From NCBI RefSeq assembly GCF_008254045.1, contig NZ_CP042425.1, positions 8,632,163 through 8,696,162 on the forward strand: a DNA stretch of 64,000 nucleotides, in the 5' to 3' direction. Below the pieces are notes generated by a model. The model saw only the letters and a program-made list of their open reading frames with translations, had not been told where the DNA came from and ran no database searches. Positions 44,266 through 52,277 of the stretch are shown here, piece by piece. A program made the position numbers and the translations under genes. The DNA comes from Limnoglobus roseus. Lineage in GTDB: Bacteria > Planctomycetota > Planctomycetia > Gemmatales > Gemmataceae. Every line of letters begins with the position of its first letter. Position 1 is the first letter of the stretch.

Positions 44266-44511
44266 TCGAAATAGGGACATCGTCGGTGCACTTCACGGCG
44301 TCAGAGCAAGTGTAACGGGCGTGATCGGGAAGATCGTGCCGACGGTGCGGCTGAGGCAGTCGCCGTAGGGCGGGGATTCACCGGCCCCTTGCGGCTACGT
44401 CGGTGCCAGAGTGGCGATATTGTCCACGGCACGGGATATGCTACAGTGTTGAGCGGGGCAGTCAGCCGGCTTCCGGCCCGACGCTTCTTGTCTCACCTTT
44501 GGGGATCGGTC

Positions 44512-44799
44512 ATGGCCAGCGAATTCCACCGTCAGCAGTTGCGGGAACAGGTCGGGGCTTACGTCGCCGCCCGGTTCGCCGGGGACTTGGCGATGGCGTT
44601 CGGGATGTACGACGCGAACGGTGACAATCGCCTAAGCAACCGCGAACTGAAGGCGTTCCTGACCGACGCCAACGTGAGCAGTTCGGAAACGCGGTCCGCG
44701 TGGACGCAGGGCACCATCGCCGAGACCGCCATGAACGGGGATTGTCAAATCGAATGGGCCGAGTTCGAGGAACTGTTCGCGGAGAAGTTGGCGTTCTGA
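44512..44799 (+). CDS. EF-hand protein, copy 1
   Basis: 95 residues. Two EF-hands: DANGDNRLSNREL at about 39-51 with all Ca2+ ligand positions, and NGDCQIEWAEFEELF at about 75-89. Conserved start REQVGAYVAARFAGDLAMAF. No export signal, so a cytoplasmic Ca2+ sensor or buffer. Paralogues at 46471-46752 (intact) and 55983-56265 (frameshifted). Terminator 25 bases downstream. Confidence 0.85.
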   Translation: MASEFHRQQLREQVGAYVAARFAGDLAMAFGMYDANGDNRLSNRELKAFLTDANVSSSETRSAWTQGTIAETAMNGDCQIEWAEFEELFAEKLAF

Positions 44800-44823
44800 A
44801 CGGCCGGGATCAATACTTCACCC

Positions 44824-44858
44824 GACGGCGGGCCGCGCAACTGATGCGGCCCGCCGTC
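44824..44858 (+). terminator. 13-bp stem hairpin after the EF-hand gene
   Basis: Arms 44824-44836 and 44846-44858 pair perfectly around a 9-base loop; followed by a GC-poor stretch rather than a long T run. Confidence 0.7.
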
Positions 44859-45000
44859 AAGCGTTTACCGAGGTTAACTAACCCGCAAGGTTCGCCACCG
44901 CTCGGAGAAATCCGGGGGATTCGGGCCGATAGGCTCAAGTCGCGCGGCTTATGATGTGCCGTGTAAGGGAGTGACCATCCCGTCCACCAGGAGGCACACC

Positions 45001-45159
45001 ATGCGTCACGTTCTCTTCGCCGTTGTCCTGTCCTCGCTCACGGCCGCCGGCTGCTGCCACCACCGAAGTTGCAAGCGAACGGTTGTGGAATACGTCCCGG
45101 CACCCGCGCAACTGCCGCCCGCGTACTACACACCGCCGCCACCACCGCCGTGCCGGTGA
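45001..45159 (+). CDS. small proline-rich lipoprotein
   Basis: 52 residues behind AGGAGGCACACC. Lipoprotein signal (RHVLFAVVLSSLTAAGCCHH) with the lipobox Cys at about 17, then a Cys/His patch and a Pro-rich tail (QLPPAYYTPPPPPPCR). The typical short planctomycete envelope lipoprotein; role unknown. Confidence 0.65.
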   Translation: MRHVLFAVVLSSLTAAGCCHHRSCKRTVVEYVPAPAQLPPAYYTPPPPPPCR

Positions 45160-45395
45160 GTGGGCCAGGAGTGAAGGCGCGCAACGTGAGAGGCGTTCGG
45201 CGAACAGTTCCGCGACGGCCTGCGAGATTGTCTGGAACGATCGCCGTCGCGGGCCGATCCACTTCACACCCAGGTTTACCCCAGAGTCGGACAGGATGAG
45301 CAGCACGCCGCCTCCCGCACCTGCCACGCGGCGGAGGCTGCAACGCCGATGGGGGACGCCTTCTCGCCTCGCGACGTGGCCGACCCTTCCGGCAA

Positions 45396-46265
45396 TTATT
45401 TCTGGACTTCGATCTTCCAAACTTGATCGACCGTGGGCTTCTCTGGCAGTTTTTCTTGCGTGAGATACGTTGCCGTCTGTCCCTTCTCGGTGATGACCTT
45501 CGACGACAGGGCCAGCCCGTTGAAGCACGAGACGAGGGACACCTCGCGGAGGCGCTCTTGGCCCTTCCAACTGAAGTGCTCGTTGACCTTCTCCGGCCCC
45601 CACAGGACGAGTTGCTCGCCCTCGGTCTGCGAACTCGCCGGGACGTGCAGGTACAAATTCCCGCCCGCGCTGCGAAAGGCGACCCCGCCCGCCCCGCGTT
45701 CGAGCCGCCACACTTGGTTGACCCGGCCCTGAACGTAATTCGCCACGAGCACCTTCGACCCGCCCCGCTTGGGGTCGACCGCTTCCAACACGCCCCCGCT
45801 CGCCTTGTTCCGGATCACGACCAGCGGTGTCGGGGCCGGGTCGGGCATCGCGATGCCGAAGTCCCTCGCCTTCTTCACGAGGGCCGCGTACTCGCCTTCG
45901 AGGTCGTCGGCCGCGGCCGTCTTCTTCGCGGATCGCAGGGACTTGATCCGCGTCTCGAATTGAGACGCCAGGGCGGAAATCGCGGTGTCGCGGGACTGAA
46001 CGTATTCCTTCGTCGGTATACCGGCGGGCACCTCGCGGACCTTGTCAAATTGCTCGATCTGGTACGCGATCTCCTCCCGGGCCGCTCGGTCCTTCGCCCT
46101 CGTTAACGCCTTGTCCAAGTTCGCCCGGAGCTTCCCTTCGGCGTCGGCGATCGACTTTTCGAACCGCTCGACCGTGCTCTTTAGAACGGCGTCCGGCGGG
46201 GCGGCAATCAGTCCGGTGGTGGCAACCAAAACAACAACGTGGCCGAGCATCAAGCGATTGAACAT
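45396..46265 (-). CDS. secreted protein with a ricin-type (RICIN) beta-trefoil domain
   Basis: 289 residues. Signal peptide (MFNRLMLGHVVVLVATTGLI AAPP), helical region 20-140 (STVERFEKSIADAEGKLRAN), then a trefoil from about 150 with its repeats (VIRNKASGGVLEAVDP; VNQVWRLERGAGG; TVDQVWKIEVQK). The QVW motifs are the hallmark of RICIN lectin repeats. Probably a periplasmic carbohydrate-binding protein. Confidence 0.75.
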   Translation of the reverse strand: MFNRLMLGHVVVLVATTGLIAAPPDAVLKSTVERFEKSIADAEGKLRANLDKALTRAKDRAAREEIAYQIEQFDKVREVPAGIPTKEYVQSRDTAISALASQFETRIKSLRSAKKTAAADDLEGEYAALVKKARDFGIAMPDPAPTPLVVIRNKASGGVLEAVDPKRGGSKVLVANYVQGRVNQVWRLERGAGGVAFRSAGGNLYLHVPASSQTEGEQLVLWGPEKVNEHFSWKGQERLREVSLVSCFNGLALSSKVITEKGQTATYLTQEKLPEKPTVDQVWKIEVQK

Positions 46266-46470
46266 TGCAACCCTTCGCGGGGGGATGGAACTTCGAGACG
46301 CAGTGTCGCAACAGGATCAGACTAACGGGGCTGGAAGCCAGACGCAAGAATTCGCCGAATGAATTGGCGAGTACAGACGCATGCCGTGAAGCAAATTTCC
46401 TTCCCCTCTGCCTGGAGACGCGGTAGAGTGCGGGCGGTGACGCTCCTGCTAACCTCGTGCGTCCCGCGTC

Positions 46471-46752
46471 TCACCTGTCGGACGGGAAAACGGCTTCGAA
46501 CTCGGCCCAGTCGATGACGCCATCACGGTTCGCGTCCACCTCATTCATAATCCCGTTCGCCCACGCCCACCGAGTCAACCCGCTGCCGATCCCGGCGTCC
46601 GACAACATCACCTTGAGTTCGTCCTTGCTGATGACGCCGTCCCCGTCGCCGTCGTAGTGCCGGAACGCCGCCCGGAAGTCACCGCCGAACCGTGCTGCAA
46701 CCAGGGCCGTTACCTTCTCGTCCAACTCCCGCCGCTGATCGTCGCTGGCCAT
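46471..46752 (-). CDS. EF-hand protein, copy 2
   Basis: 93 residues. EF-hands DGDGDGVISKDEL (about 36-48) and DANRDGVIDWAEF (about 74-86), both with full ligand sets. Start RRELDEKVTALVAARFGGDF. Nearly the same as the frameshifted gene at 55983-56265. Cytoplasmic. Confidence 0.87.
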   Translation of the reverse strand: MASDDQRRELDEKVTALVAARFGGDFRAAFRHYDGDGDGVISKDELKVMLSDAGIGSGLTRWAWANGIMNEVDANRDGVIDWAEFEAVFPSDR

Positions 46753-46822
46753 TCTCGCCCCTAGTAAAGTTGAGTCCTCGGGTCACGTCTGCTCCGCTTC
46801 GGCGTCACGACGGGCGGGATTC

Positions 46823-47218
46823 TCAACGGCCCGCCTCGATCGGCACGTTGTCCAAAACTGGAGCCGAATACTTTAACCCCTCTCGGGCCACCCTTTGCAG
46901 TTCCGTGTCAGGGACGAGAACGCGAGTACCGATCCGGATGAGGCGAATCCGCCCCGTATTCTCCGCATTACTGATGGTGCGAACGCAGCACTTCAGATAC
47001 TTTGTCGCCTCTTTCATCGACCACGGTTCGCCGGGTTGCCGCACTTCTGGGACGTCCTTGTAGATCGGGATACCACTTCCCTTGTGGCCCGGCGGGGTGC
47101 GGTAGATCGGCGGCGGGGATGGCGAATCAGGCGGAGGTGAGGATACCGCTTCCTTCTCGTCGGACACGTTGAAGACCTTGCGGAACAGGAGCATCAGTTC
47201 ATCGAGCTTGGAGTCCAC
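46823..47218 (-). CDS. excisionase/MerR-type HTH protein
   Basis: 131 residues. Pro-rich linker, then a small HTH of the DNA-binding excisionase kind (EPWSMKEATKYLKCCVRTIS, NAENTGRIRLIRIGTRVLVP). Preceded on the same strand by an XRE regulator gene. May be part of an integrated element. Confidence 0.6.
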   Translation of the reverse strand: MDSKLDELMLLFRKVFNVSDEKEAVSSPPPDSPSPPPIYRTPPGHKGSGIPIYKDVPEVRQPGEPWSMKEATKYLKCCVRTISNAENTGRIRLIRIGTRVLVPDTELQRVAREGLKYSAPVLDNVPIEAGR

Positions 47219-47373
47219 GTCATCGAGCGTGGCGGGCTAATTTGGCCTCATGACGACCTCCGAGAATTCGGTGGACCACACTTCGGGCACTGGAAGGATG
47301 GCATGGCGGATGAACTCGATAAGGCGGGGCCGTACATCTTCTGTCGGGCGTGCGACCGAGTCAAGGTCCGTGG

Positions 47374-47625
47374 TTACTTCCTTGGCTTCTTCTTCGGGGT
47401 AGGCGGTTCCTCCTGCTCGGCCACCCCGTCTGCGGCGAACGCTGTACATTCGGTCCCTAGTGCCTTCGCCAAGCGTTCAACTAGATCGAACGCCGGATTC
47501 TTCTTCACGCCGTTTTCTAGATGGCTGATGTACTGCTTCGTTGATCCCACTTCGTTCGCGAGTTGCTCCCGATCAACACCCGCCTCTTCGCGAAGTTCAC
47601 GCATTTTCTGACCACTGAAGGGCAT
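47374..47625 (-). CDS. XRE-family (HTH_3) repressor
   Basis: 83 residues. HTH at about 5-60: MRELREEAGVDREQLANEVG, STKQYISHLENGVKKNPAFD, then a basic tail. Two palindromes that look like its operators lie 22-58 bases upstream of its start, in the divergent promoter region shared with the SWIM gene, so autoregulation is likely. Confidence 0.8.
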   Translation of the reverse strand: MPFSGQKMRELREEAGVDREQLANEVGSTKQYISHLENGVKKNPAFDLVERLAKALGTECTAFAADGVAEQEEPPTPKKKPRK

Positions 47626-47646
47626 GGAAAAACCTTCCCCGATTTA

Positions 47647-47683
47647 TACCCAAAGGTATTGATGAATTTGGTACCCAAAGGTA
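47647..47683. promoter_or_regulatory. two operator-like palindromes between the XRE and SWIM genes
   Basis: TACCCAAAGGTA occurs at 47647-47658 and again at 47672-47683, 25 bases apart. Each is a TACC-N4-GGTA inverted repeat. The second lies inside a plus-strand promoter-like pair (TTGATG at 47659-47664, 17-base spacer, TACTAT at 47682-47687). This fits a repressor blocking the divergent promoters. Confidence 0.7.
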
Positions 47684-47781
47684 CTATACCCTCACAACAC
47701 CACTCACGCAACCCTCCGATTCCGGCAGACGATCGTCTCGTCCCGCCCCGGTCGAAGGTACGTCCCGAAGGAACCCGTCTC

Positions 47782-48129
47782 ATGTGTCAAGCTCTCGCCC
47801 TCACCGTCGGTTCCCTACCCGCCAGCAAGACCCACAAGTCCGGTCGCCAGTGGGCCTTCCTCCCGTCTTCCGACCTCGCGTCGCCGTCGCTCGGCACGCT
47901 CACGATCGTGCAGTCGAAGCGGGACACGGTCAGCTACGCCGTCGCGGTGGAGGATCATCAGGTTCTCTTCGCGAAGGCCGACGGGAGTGAAGTCTACGGC
48001 GTGAACCTGAAGGCGGGTCGCTCGGTCCGCTGTTCCTGTACGGGATTCTGTTTCAAGCGGACGTGCAAGCACCTCGACGCGGCGGTGGAGATGATCGCCG
48101 ACGGCGTCCTCGACGTGTGCCACGCCTGA
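47782..48129 (+). CDS. SWIM-like zinc-finger protein
   Basis: 115 residues. Beta-rich first part, then RCSCTGFCFKRTCKHLDAAV, a CxC...CxH SWIM-type zinc motif for DNA or protein binding. Divergent from the XRE gene and under the operator pair. After the TGA at 48127-48129 the same frame stays open for another 79 codons with protein-like sequence, so the gene may have been longer. Confidence 0.7.
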   Translation: MCQALALTVGSLPASKTHKSGRQWAFLPSSDLASPSLGTLTIVQSKRDTVSYAVAVEDHQVLFAKADGSEVYGVNLKAGRSVRCSCTGFCFKRTCKHLDAAVEMIADGVLDVCHA

Positions 48130-48369
48130 CGGCCCGCCCCGCTCATTCGTGCCGGGCCGCAGGAAGCCGAGCAAGCCCTGACGCGAGCGATCTACGAGAG
48201 TCGCATCAACGAGAAGTCGGCCCAGGACCGACTGGCCGAGGCGATCGAAGCGGCCCGCGCGGCGGAAGACCGGAACACGACCGAGATCAGGGCCCTGTCC
48301 GACCTCTTGAAAGCCGGCCCGTCGCGACCCCTGTTCCCAGAGAACATTGGTGTCGGCTTCGGCCCGTGA
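48130..48369 (+). pseudogene. in-frame downstream part of the SWIM gene
   Basis: Reading on past the TGA gives EAEQALTRAIYESRINEKSA, QDRLAEAIEAARAAEDRNTT, then LSDLLKAGPSRPLFPENIGV, ending with TGA at 48367-48369. There is no start codon after the first TGA. The helix QDRLAEA..AARxAE.xNT...LSD is repeated in the next protein. Either the SWIM gene suffered a TGG/CGA-to-TGA change, or this is a stranded 3' fragment. Confidence 0.45.
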
Positions 48370-48451
48370 CCCTCAGCAGCACCGATCAACCCGCTGTCAC
48401 CGCCTACCATCGTCCATCGCGACGACGACCATAATCCGGAGACTGTTACCC

Positions 48452-49015
48452 ATGCCGTCCGACACCCCCACGTCCGACCCACAGGACCGACTTGCCGAGG
48501 CGACGGACGCGGCCCGGCGGGCGGAGGAGCAGAACACTCAGGACGCGAAGAAACTGTCGGACGCCTTGGACGCCGCCAGCAAGAGGCCGACCGGGCACGC
48601 CACGCCGTACCCGAAGTTGAAACCGAAGAACGGGACCGAGGTGCAGACCCTCGTGAGCTTCGCGGAACTGCTCATCGCGTGCGACCGCCCTGGACCGGAG
48701 TGGGTGGGCGGGCCGACGAGTGGCCGGAACCTTCGCGCGTGGGTTCACGCCATGCGGAACGGCAACGAGGGCGGGGCGACGGCCGCCGCGACGGGGGCGA
48801 AGCACGGACTCGCGACCCACCTGCACGGGCCGGAAGTGGTGAGGATTATCGACCTCTGCGGCGAGTACATTTTCGACATCAACAACCCGTTGTCGGCGCA
48901 GGTGGCCGCGTTGATCGGCAAACTGGAGTCGGCCGGGTTCGACGTGCCCCCCACAAGTCTGACGCGAGCATCCTTTAACCCGCCCCTCCCACCACCGCGA
49001 GACCTGGCCCGATGA
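48452..49015 (+). CDS. hypothetical protein, first of a coupled pair
   Basis: 187 residues. Helical start (PQDRLAEATDAARRAEEQNT, LSDALDAASKRPTGHATPYP), then a mixed domain (VQTLVSFAELLIACDRPGPE, then RIIDLCGEYIFDINNPLSAQ). It overlaps the next gene by four bases. Family not recognised; the first helix is shared with the 3' fragment upstream. Confidence 0.6.
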   Translation: MPSDTPTSDPQDRLAEATDAARRAEEQNTQDAKKLSDALDAASKRPTGHATPYPKLKPKNGTEVQTLVSFAELLIACDRPGPEWVGGPTSGRNLRAWVHAMRNGNEGGATAAATGAKHGLATHLHGPEVVRIIDLCGEYIFDINNPLSAQVAALIGKLESAGFDVPPTSLTRASFNPPLPPPRDLAR

Positions 49016-49404
49016 CGACCACATCGACTGCCGACCGCCCGTTCGGCGACTTCACCCCGCAGAGTTGGGAAGACTTGGACCTCGCCCTGTCGTTCGTTGA
49101 AGTCCTGCTCCGCGGGACGACCGTGCCCTGCCAGAGCTATCAGCAGTGGATCTTCGCCGTCAAGCGGCGGAAGGTCCAGGACGTGTTCCTCGCCGCCCAC
49201 CTCGTGACGGCCGAGATCGACGGGCACGCCTACGGGCCGCACCTGCGACAGTTGATGGCGGCGTCCGTCGATTACGTTCACGCCCCGCGGACCATCCCCC
49301 GGACGCGAACGAAACCGGCCCGTGAGGTCGGGTTCAACACCGTGCCGCTCGTCGCGAAGGCGTTGGAACTCGCGTGGACGCTGACGGTGACGCCGAAGGT
49401 GTGA
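49012..49404 (+). CDS. hypothetical protein, second of a coupled pair
   Basis: 130 residues starting on ATGA. Helical (SWEDLDLALSFVEVLLRGTT, KVQDVFLAAHLVTAEIDGHA). No signal. Closed by a strong terminator, so the unit is 48452-49404. Function unknown. Confidence 0.6.
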   Translation: MTTTSTADRPFGDFTPQSWEDLDLALSFVEVLLRGTTVPCQSYQQWIFAVKRRKVQDVFLAAHLVTAEIDGHAYGPHLRQLMAASVDYVHAPRTIPRTRTKPAREVGFNTVPLVAKALELAWTLTVTPKV

Positions 49405-49430
49405 GAGATGTTCACAGGGACGTGGACGGG

Positions 49431-49470
49431 CCGCCGCGATTCCAGGGACGGAATCGCGGCGGTTTCTTCG
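49431..49470 (+). terminator. strong intrinsic terminator
   Basis: 13-bp perfect stem (49431-49443 with 49450-49462), 6-base loop, then TTTCTTCG. Ends the hypothetical pair. Confidence 0.88.
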
Positions 49471-49656
49471 TTGAGGACGGTTCGTGTCTGATACAGCAAC
49501 GGGTTATTTAATCGATCACAGTCCAATCGCGATGAAGCATCCGTATCCACTGTGTTTTAAGCCTATTCGTATTTAAGCCTTATCCCTGCTGGCCGAGAAA
49601 GGGGTCAGATTGGCAGTACGCGGACTCGCGTGTGATAGTTCTCCTTGCCGACGAAG

Positions 49657-50064
49657 CTAAAGTTGAGCCGGGAACTTGGTAGACTTGGTCGGTCCGGGGC
49701 TCTCAACGTAAAGGTTGCCGCCCTCGTCCCGACCGGTCCTGTAGACGTGCGGCCCGTGCCCGCCGCTCCATATGATCTCCACTCGCTGCCCGGCCAACAA
49801 GTCGTCGCTCTCCTCTTCCGTCAACCACTCGCTCACCGTTCTGCCCGCCGCCCCCTCAGGGGCCGTCCGCCGCAGACCCTCCGTCAGGGCGTCCGACTTC
49901 TTCCGAAGACCGAGGAAGCGGTCTCTCGTAATTTTGCCGCCCGACCGGCCCTGAGCATCCCGCAGCAGGACAGTCGTTTCCCCGACCAGCTGGACCCAGT
50001 AGTGACAGATGAAACAGCCTTGCTTCACGATCAGTTCTTCGTCGAACACGATTTCTTGGCTCAT
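49657..50064 (-). CDS. hypothetical protein preceded by the repeated upstream element
   Basis: 135 residues from the ATG at 50062-50064 with AGGAACGAG nearby. Beta-rich first half with a CxxC-type pair (QGCFICHYWVQLVGETTVLL), an Arg-rich helix (DRFLGLRKKSDALTEGLRR), then strands (QRVEIIWSGGHGPHVYRTGR). No known family. Its leader is the second copy of the 159-bp element. Confidence 0.55.
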   Translation of the reverse strand: MSQEIVFDEELIVKQGCFICHYWVQLVGETTVLLRDAQGRSGGKITRDRFLGLRKKSDALTEGLRRTAPEGAAGRTVSEWLTEEESDDLLAGQRVEIIWSGGHGPHVYRTGRDEGGNLYVESPGPTKSTKFPAQL

Positions 50065-50076
50065 CTCGTTCCTCCT

Positions 50077-50235
50077 GCCGTGCGGGGTGGGAATGCGGTC
50101 TCCACGCCTCTGGGGTTCTGATCCCACCGCGGGCGGTAGATGTAGCCGACGCCGATCGGCCCGTGGCGGCGACGTAATCGCGTGCGAGAGGGGTGAGGGG
50201 CCAACCGTTGGAGGCTGACCGGGGTGTCTGACCGA
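50077..50235 (-). repeat. 159-bp upstream element, copy 2
   Basis: Matches 33522-33680 at 156 of 159 positions, same orientation, 12 bases upstream of the start of an unrelated gene. At its outer end this copy continues TTTGACCC (minus strand), which could form a -35 box. Confidence 0.9.
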
Positions 50236-50243
50236 GTACCGGG

Positions 50244-50684
50244 TCAAACGGCGACCGTCGCGGCACCCAGGAACTTCTTCTTTAGTTTCGGCTCCAATCG
50301 CGAGAAAAGGATGGCGACCGTGTCCTCCAAATCGGCTCTGGAAATGTCACCGATGACTCCAGTGCAGGGCGGCATCTTGGCCCACGAAGCGGGTAGGACA
50401 TGCCCACCTTGTTGGTATTGCCAACCAGACATTGAAACCTCGCCGATCGGCCGGCCATCCCATGCCTTGACCCACTCATCATCGCTGTTCCAGTCGAAAC
50501 TGCACCGCAGCCAATCACTGGTAGAGCCCTCAATCCTTGGACACCGCCGAAGCAGGCCCAGCGCGCGATATCCTTCGGCCCGCGGGTCGTCGCGATCTTC
50601 CAGCCAGTCAGCGAAAACGAGTCGCCGCACGTGGTCGTCGGGGTCATCGTCAATCGCGGCCTGGAAGGCGTCTTGCTCGCTCAT
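50244..50684 (-). CDS. TIGR02996-domain protein
   Basis: 146 residues. Canonical TIGR02996 start (SEQDAFQAAIDDDPDDHVRR, LVFADWLEDRDDPRAEGYRA). The C-terminal part has Trp-rich strands (VSMSGWQYQQGGHVLPASWA). Function unknown. Good start spacing. Confidence 0.85.
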   Translation of the reverse strand: MSEQDAFQAAIDDDPDDHVRRLVFADWLEDRDDPRAEGYRALGLLRRCPRIEGSTSDWLRCSFDWNSDDEWVKAWDGRPIGEVSMSGWQYQQGGHVLPASWAKMPPCTGVIGDISRADLEDTVAILFSRLEPKLKKKFLGAATVAV

Positions 50685-50761
50685 CGTGCGTCACTCGGAG
50701 GAGTGGGCCGGCCGACCGCCGGCTTCCGTCGTTCGATTTCTCCGCTAAGGGAGGTGGCGGT

Positions 50762-51106
50762 CTACAGGTTCATCTTGTTACTCGCCATGTACTCTCCGGC
50801 GGCCTTCTCCGTGGGGAAGAGCAGTCCCCCTTCGCCGGGGTTCACCCAGCCTCGTTCGCCCCAGCACTGGAACGCCTCGACCATGTTGGCCATGCCGCTC
50901 ATGCTCTGGTTGGCAGGGCCGTCGGGGATGGCCACGCGCGTCCAGACGGGGTCCGTCGTGATGACCCACATGTTGCCCTGGCGGCGAGTCTGCACGATGG
51001 TTGCCCCGCAAGCGTTGAAGGAGTCGTGACCGCAGCACTGTACCAGATCGGCCGGCAATTGCGCGGGACAATCTTGGAGACGAGTTCGACTCCGCCGTCC
51101 CCCCAC
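50762..51106 (-). CDS. hypothetical protein, 5' end probably replaced
   Basis: Up to 114 residues. The part from about residue 20 (ADLVQCCGHDSFNACGATIV, VITTDPVWTRVAIPDGPANQ, GERGWVNPGEGGLLFPTEKA) reads as a real beta-rich protein with Cys residues. The first 20 residues are Arg-rich and lie at the junction with the HVRGCWVVD remnant, so the true start may be lost. Confidence 0.45.
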   Translation of the reverse strand: MGGRRSRTRLQDCPAQLPADLVQCCGHDSFNACGATIVQTRRQGNMWVITTDPVWTRVAIPDGPANQSMSGMANMVEAFQCWGERGWVNPGEGGLLFPTEKAAGEYMASNKMNL

Positions 51107-51330
51107 CCCTCCCGATCACGCCGTCCACGACCCAGCACCCGCGGACGTGAACCCCGCCGCCCCGGCAGTGGCCGATACTGTCGGTGTCTCTCGCACTGCG
51201 TTCATGAGTTTTTCCGTTCTCAGCCGACTTGTCAAGGTAGCGATGAAACCCGGCAACTGCGAGCACAATCGGGACGATGAGGAAGGAGGAAGACGCGAAC
51301 GATCTCCTGGCCGACACGTACCACTGACCG
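51107..51330 (-). pseudogene. mosaic of a receiver tail and an HVRGCWVVD-family tail
   Basis: In one frame (51317 downward) the minus strand reads IVLAVAGFHRYLDKS (receiver end with its Lys), a short linker, then IGHCRGGGVHVRGCWVVDGV (end of the family at 34682-35428). Two unrelated gene ends are thus joined in frame, with their 5' parts missing. The first half repeats 31490-31640. Confidence 0.6.
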
Positions 51331-51347
51331 CGGGTGCTAGGGTAAAA

Positions 51348-51384
51348 CAGCGCCGCCCGCGGAAATGGTCCGCGGGCGGCGCTG
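51348..51384 (-). terminator. strong intrinsic terminator of the coiled-coil lipoprotein gene
   Basis: 15-bp perfect stem (51348-51362 with 51370-51384), 7-base loop, followed on the minus strand by TTTTACC. An imperfect copy is at 31655-31690. Confidence 0.88.
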
Positions 51385-51398
51385 GAACCGTAACTCGC

Positions 51399-51872
51399 TT
51401 ACAGACCAACTTGCTTCTTCAGATCGGCCAACTTCGACTTCACCTGCTCGTGAGCAGCCTTGAACTTTTCCCCGCCGGCGGCCGTATTCGCTTCGTCGAT
51501 CGACTTCTTGAGCGTGTCGCGTGCGGCCTCGGCGTTCTTCTTCGCCTCGCCGCCCAGCGTCTTGATCTTGTCGTCGATCGCGCTCAGGTCGGCCGTCGTG
51601 GCGTCCGCCACGGCCTTCTTGTCCGCCGCCGTTCGCTCCTTTACGTTCTCAATTTTGGTATCGGCTTCCTTTTTTGCCTCGTCCACCTTGGCATCCTTTT
51701 CCCGCTTCGCGGCATTAACCTTGGCGTTCTCTTCCTTCCTCGCCGCGTCAACCTTTTCGTCCTTCTCCTTCTTGGCCTTGTCGACGGCCGGCGAAGCCGA
51801 GGACGAACCGTTGCAGCCGACGGCGAAACCCAGGCCGGTGATAAGGACAAGTGCGAACAGAACCTTGTACAT
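51399..51872 (-). CDS. coiled-coil lipoprotein
   Basis: 157 residues from the ATG at 51870-51872 (CGGAG nine bases upstream). Lipoprotein signal KVLFALVLITGLGFAVGCNG with the lipobox Cys at about 19. The rest is a long charged helix of K/E/A heptads (VDKAKKEKDEKVDAARKEEN; ADLSAIDDKIKTLGGEAKKN), ending KSKLADLKKQVGL. A Braun-type or periplasmic spacer protein is a fair guess. The gene upstream runs into it in the same frame without a stop. Its last 16 codons and terminator are duplicated at 31655-31762. Confidence 0.75.
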   Translation of the reverse strand: MYKVLFALVLITGLGFAVGCNGSSSASPAVDKAKKEKDEKVDAARKEENAKVNAAKREKDAKVDEAKKEADTKIENVKERTAADKKAVADATTADLSAIDDKIKTLGGEAKKNAEAARDTLKKSIDEANTAAGGEKFKAAHEQVKSKLADLKKQVGL

Positions 51873-52277
51873 GGCAGTGAACTCCGAAATGAGGGGAGAG
51901 AGGAAGCCGGGTCCGCGACCCGGTGGACCGCAAGCGGTGCGGGACAGTACTTGCAAGAACGATGCGCCGAGGGATGTATTCCGAAGAATGAGACGATTCT
52001 GAGTCGTGCCGTCGGGGCGGGTCTCAGTGCAAACAACGACTTCCACGCTCTCGTCGAGTGCCGTGCCTTCTTCGACCGGCACGAGGAACAACACCGCTTC
52101 CGTGCGGCCGGAGCGGACGGTCTCGCCGACGGACAACTTCACGCCCGCGTTGAAGGCCGCGAGGGGTTCGACGGGCAGGCGGGGCGGCAGTTCCCGGAGC
52201 ATCAGGATGAGTTCCCCGACGTCGAAGGCGTGGGCGGGCTCGTCCGAGTCGGCGAGGAACCGTGCGGGGATGGTCAT
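51873..52277 (-). CDS. hypothetical protein fused in frame to the lipoprotein gene
   Basis: About 135 codons from the ATG at 52275-52277: FDVGELILMLRELPPRLPVE then AVLFLVPVEEGTALDESVEV and RLILRNTSLGASFLQVL. The motif ELPP.LPV occurs in many small planctomycete proteins. No stop codon separates it from the lipoprotein start, so a 293-codon fusion frame exists. Most likely its stop was lost, since a signal peptide in mid-protein would be odd. Confidence 0.5.

Noticed and set aside
47237..47449. 70-codon minus-strand ORF overlapping the end of the XRE gene
   Set aside because: It overlaps the XRE gene by about 75 bases in another frame. The first part is Arg/Gly-rich and no start is supported; its last 45 codons could be a real fragment, but this cannot be shown.
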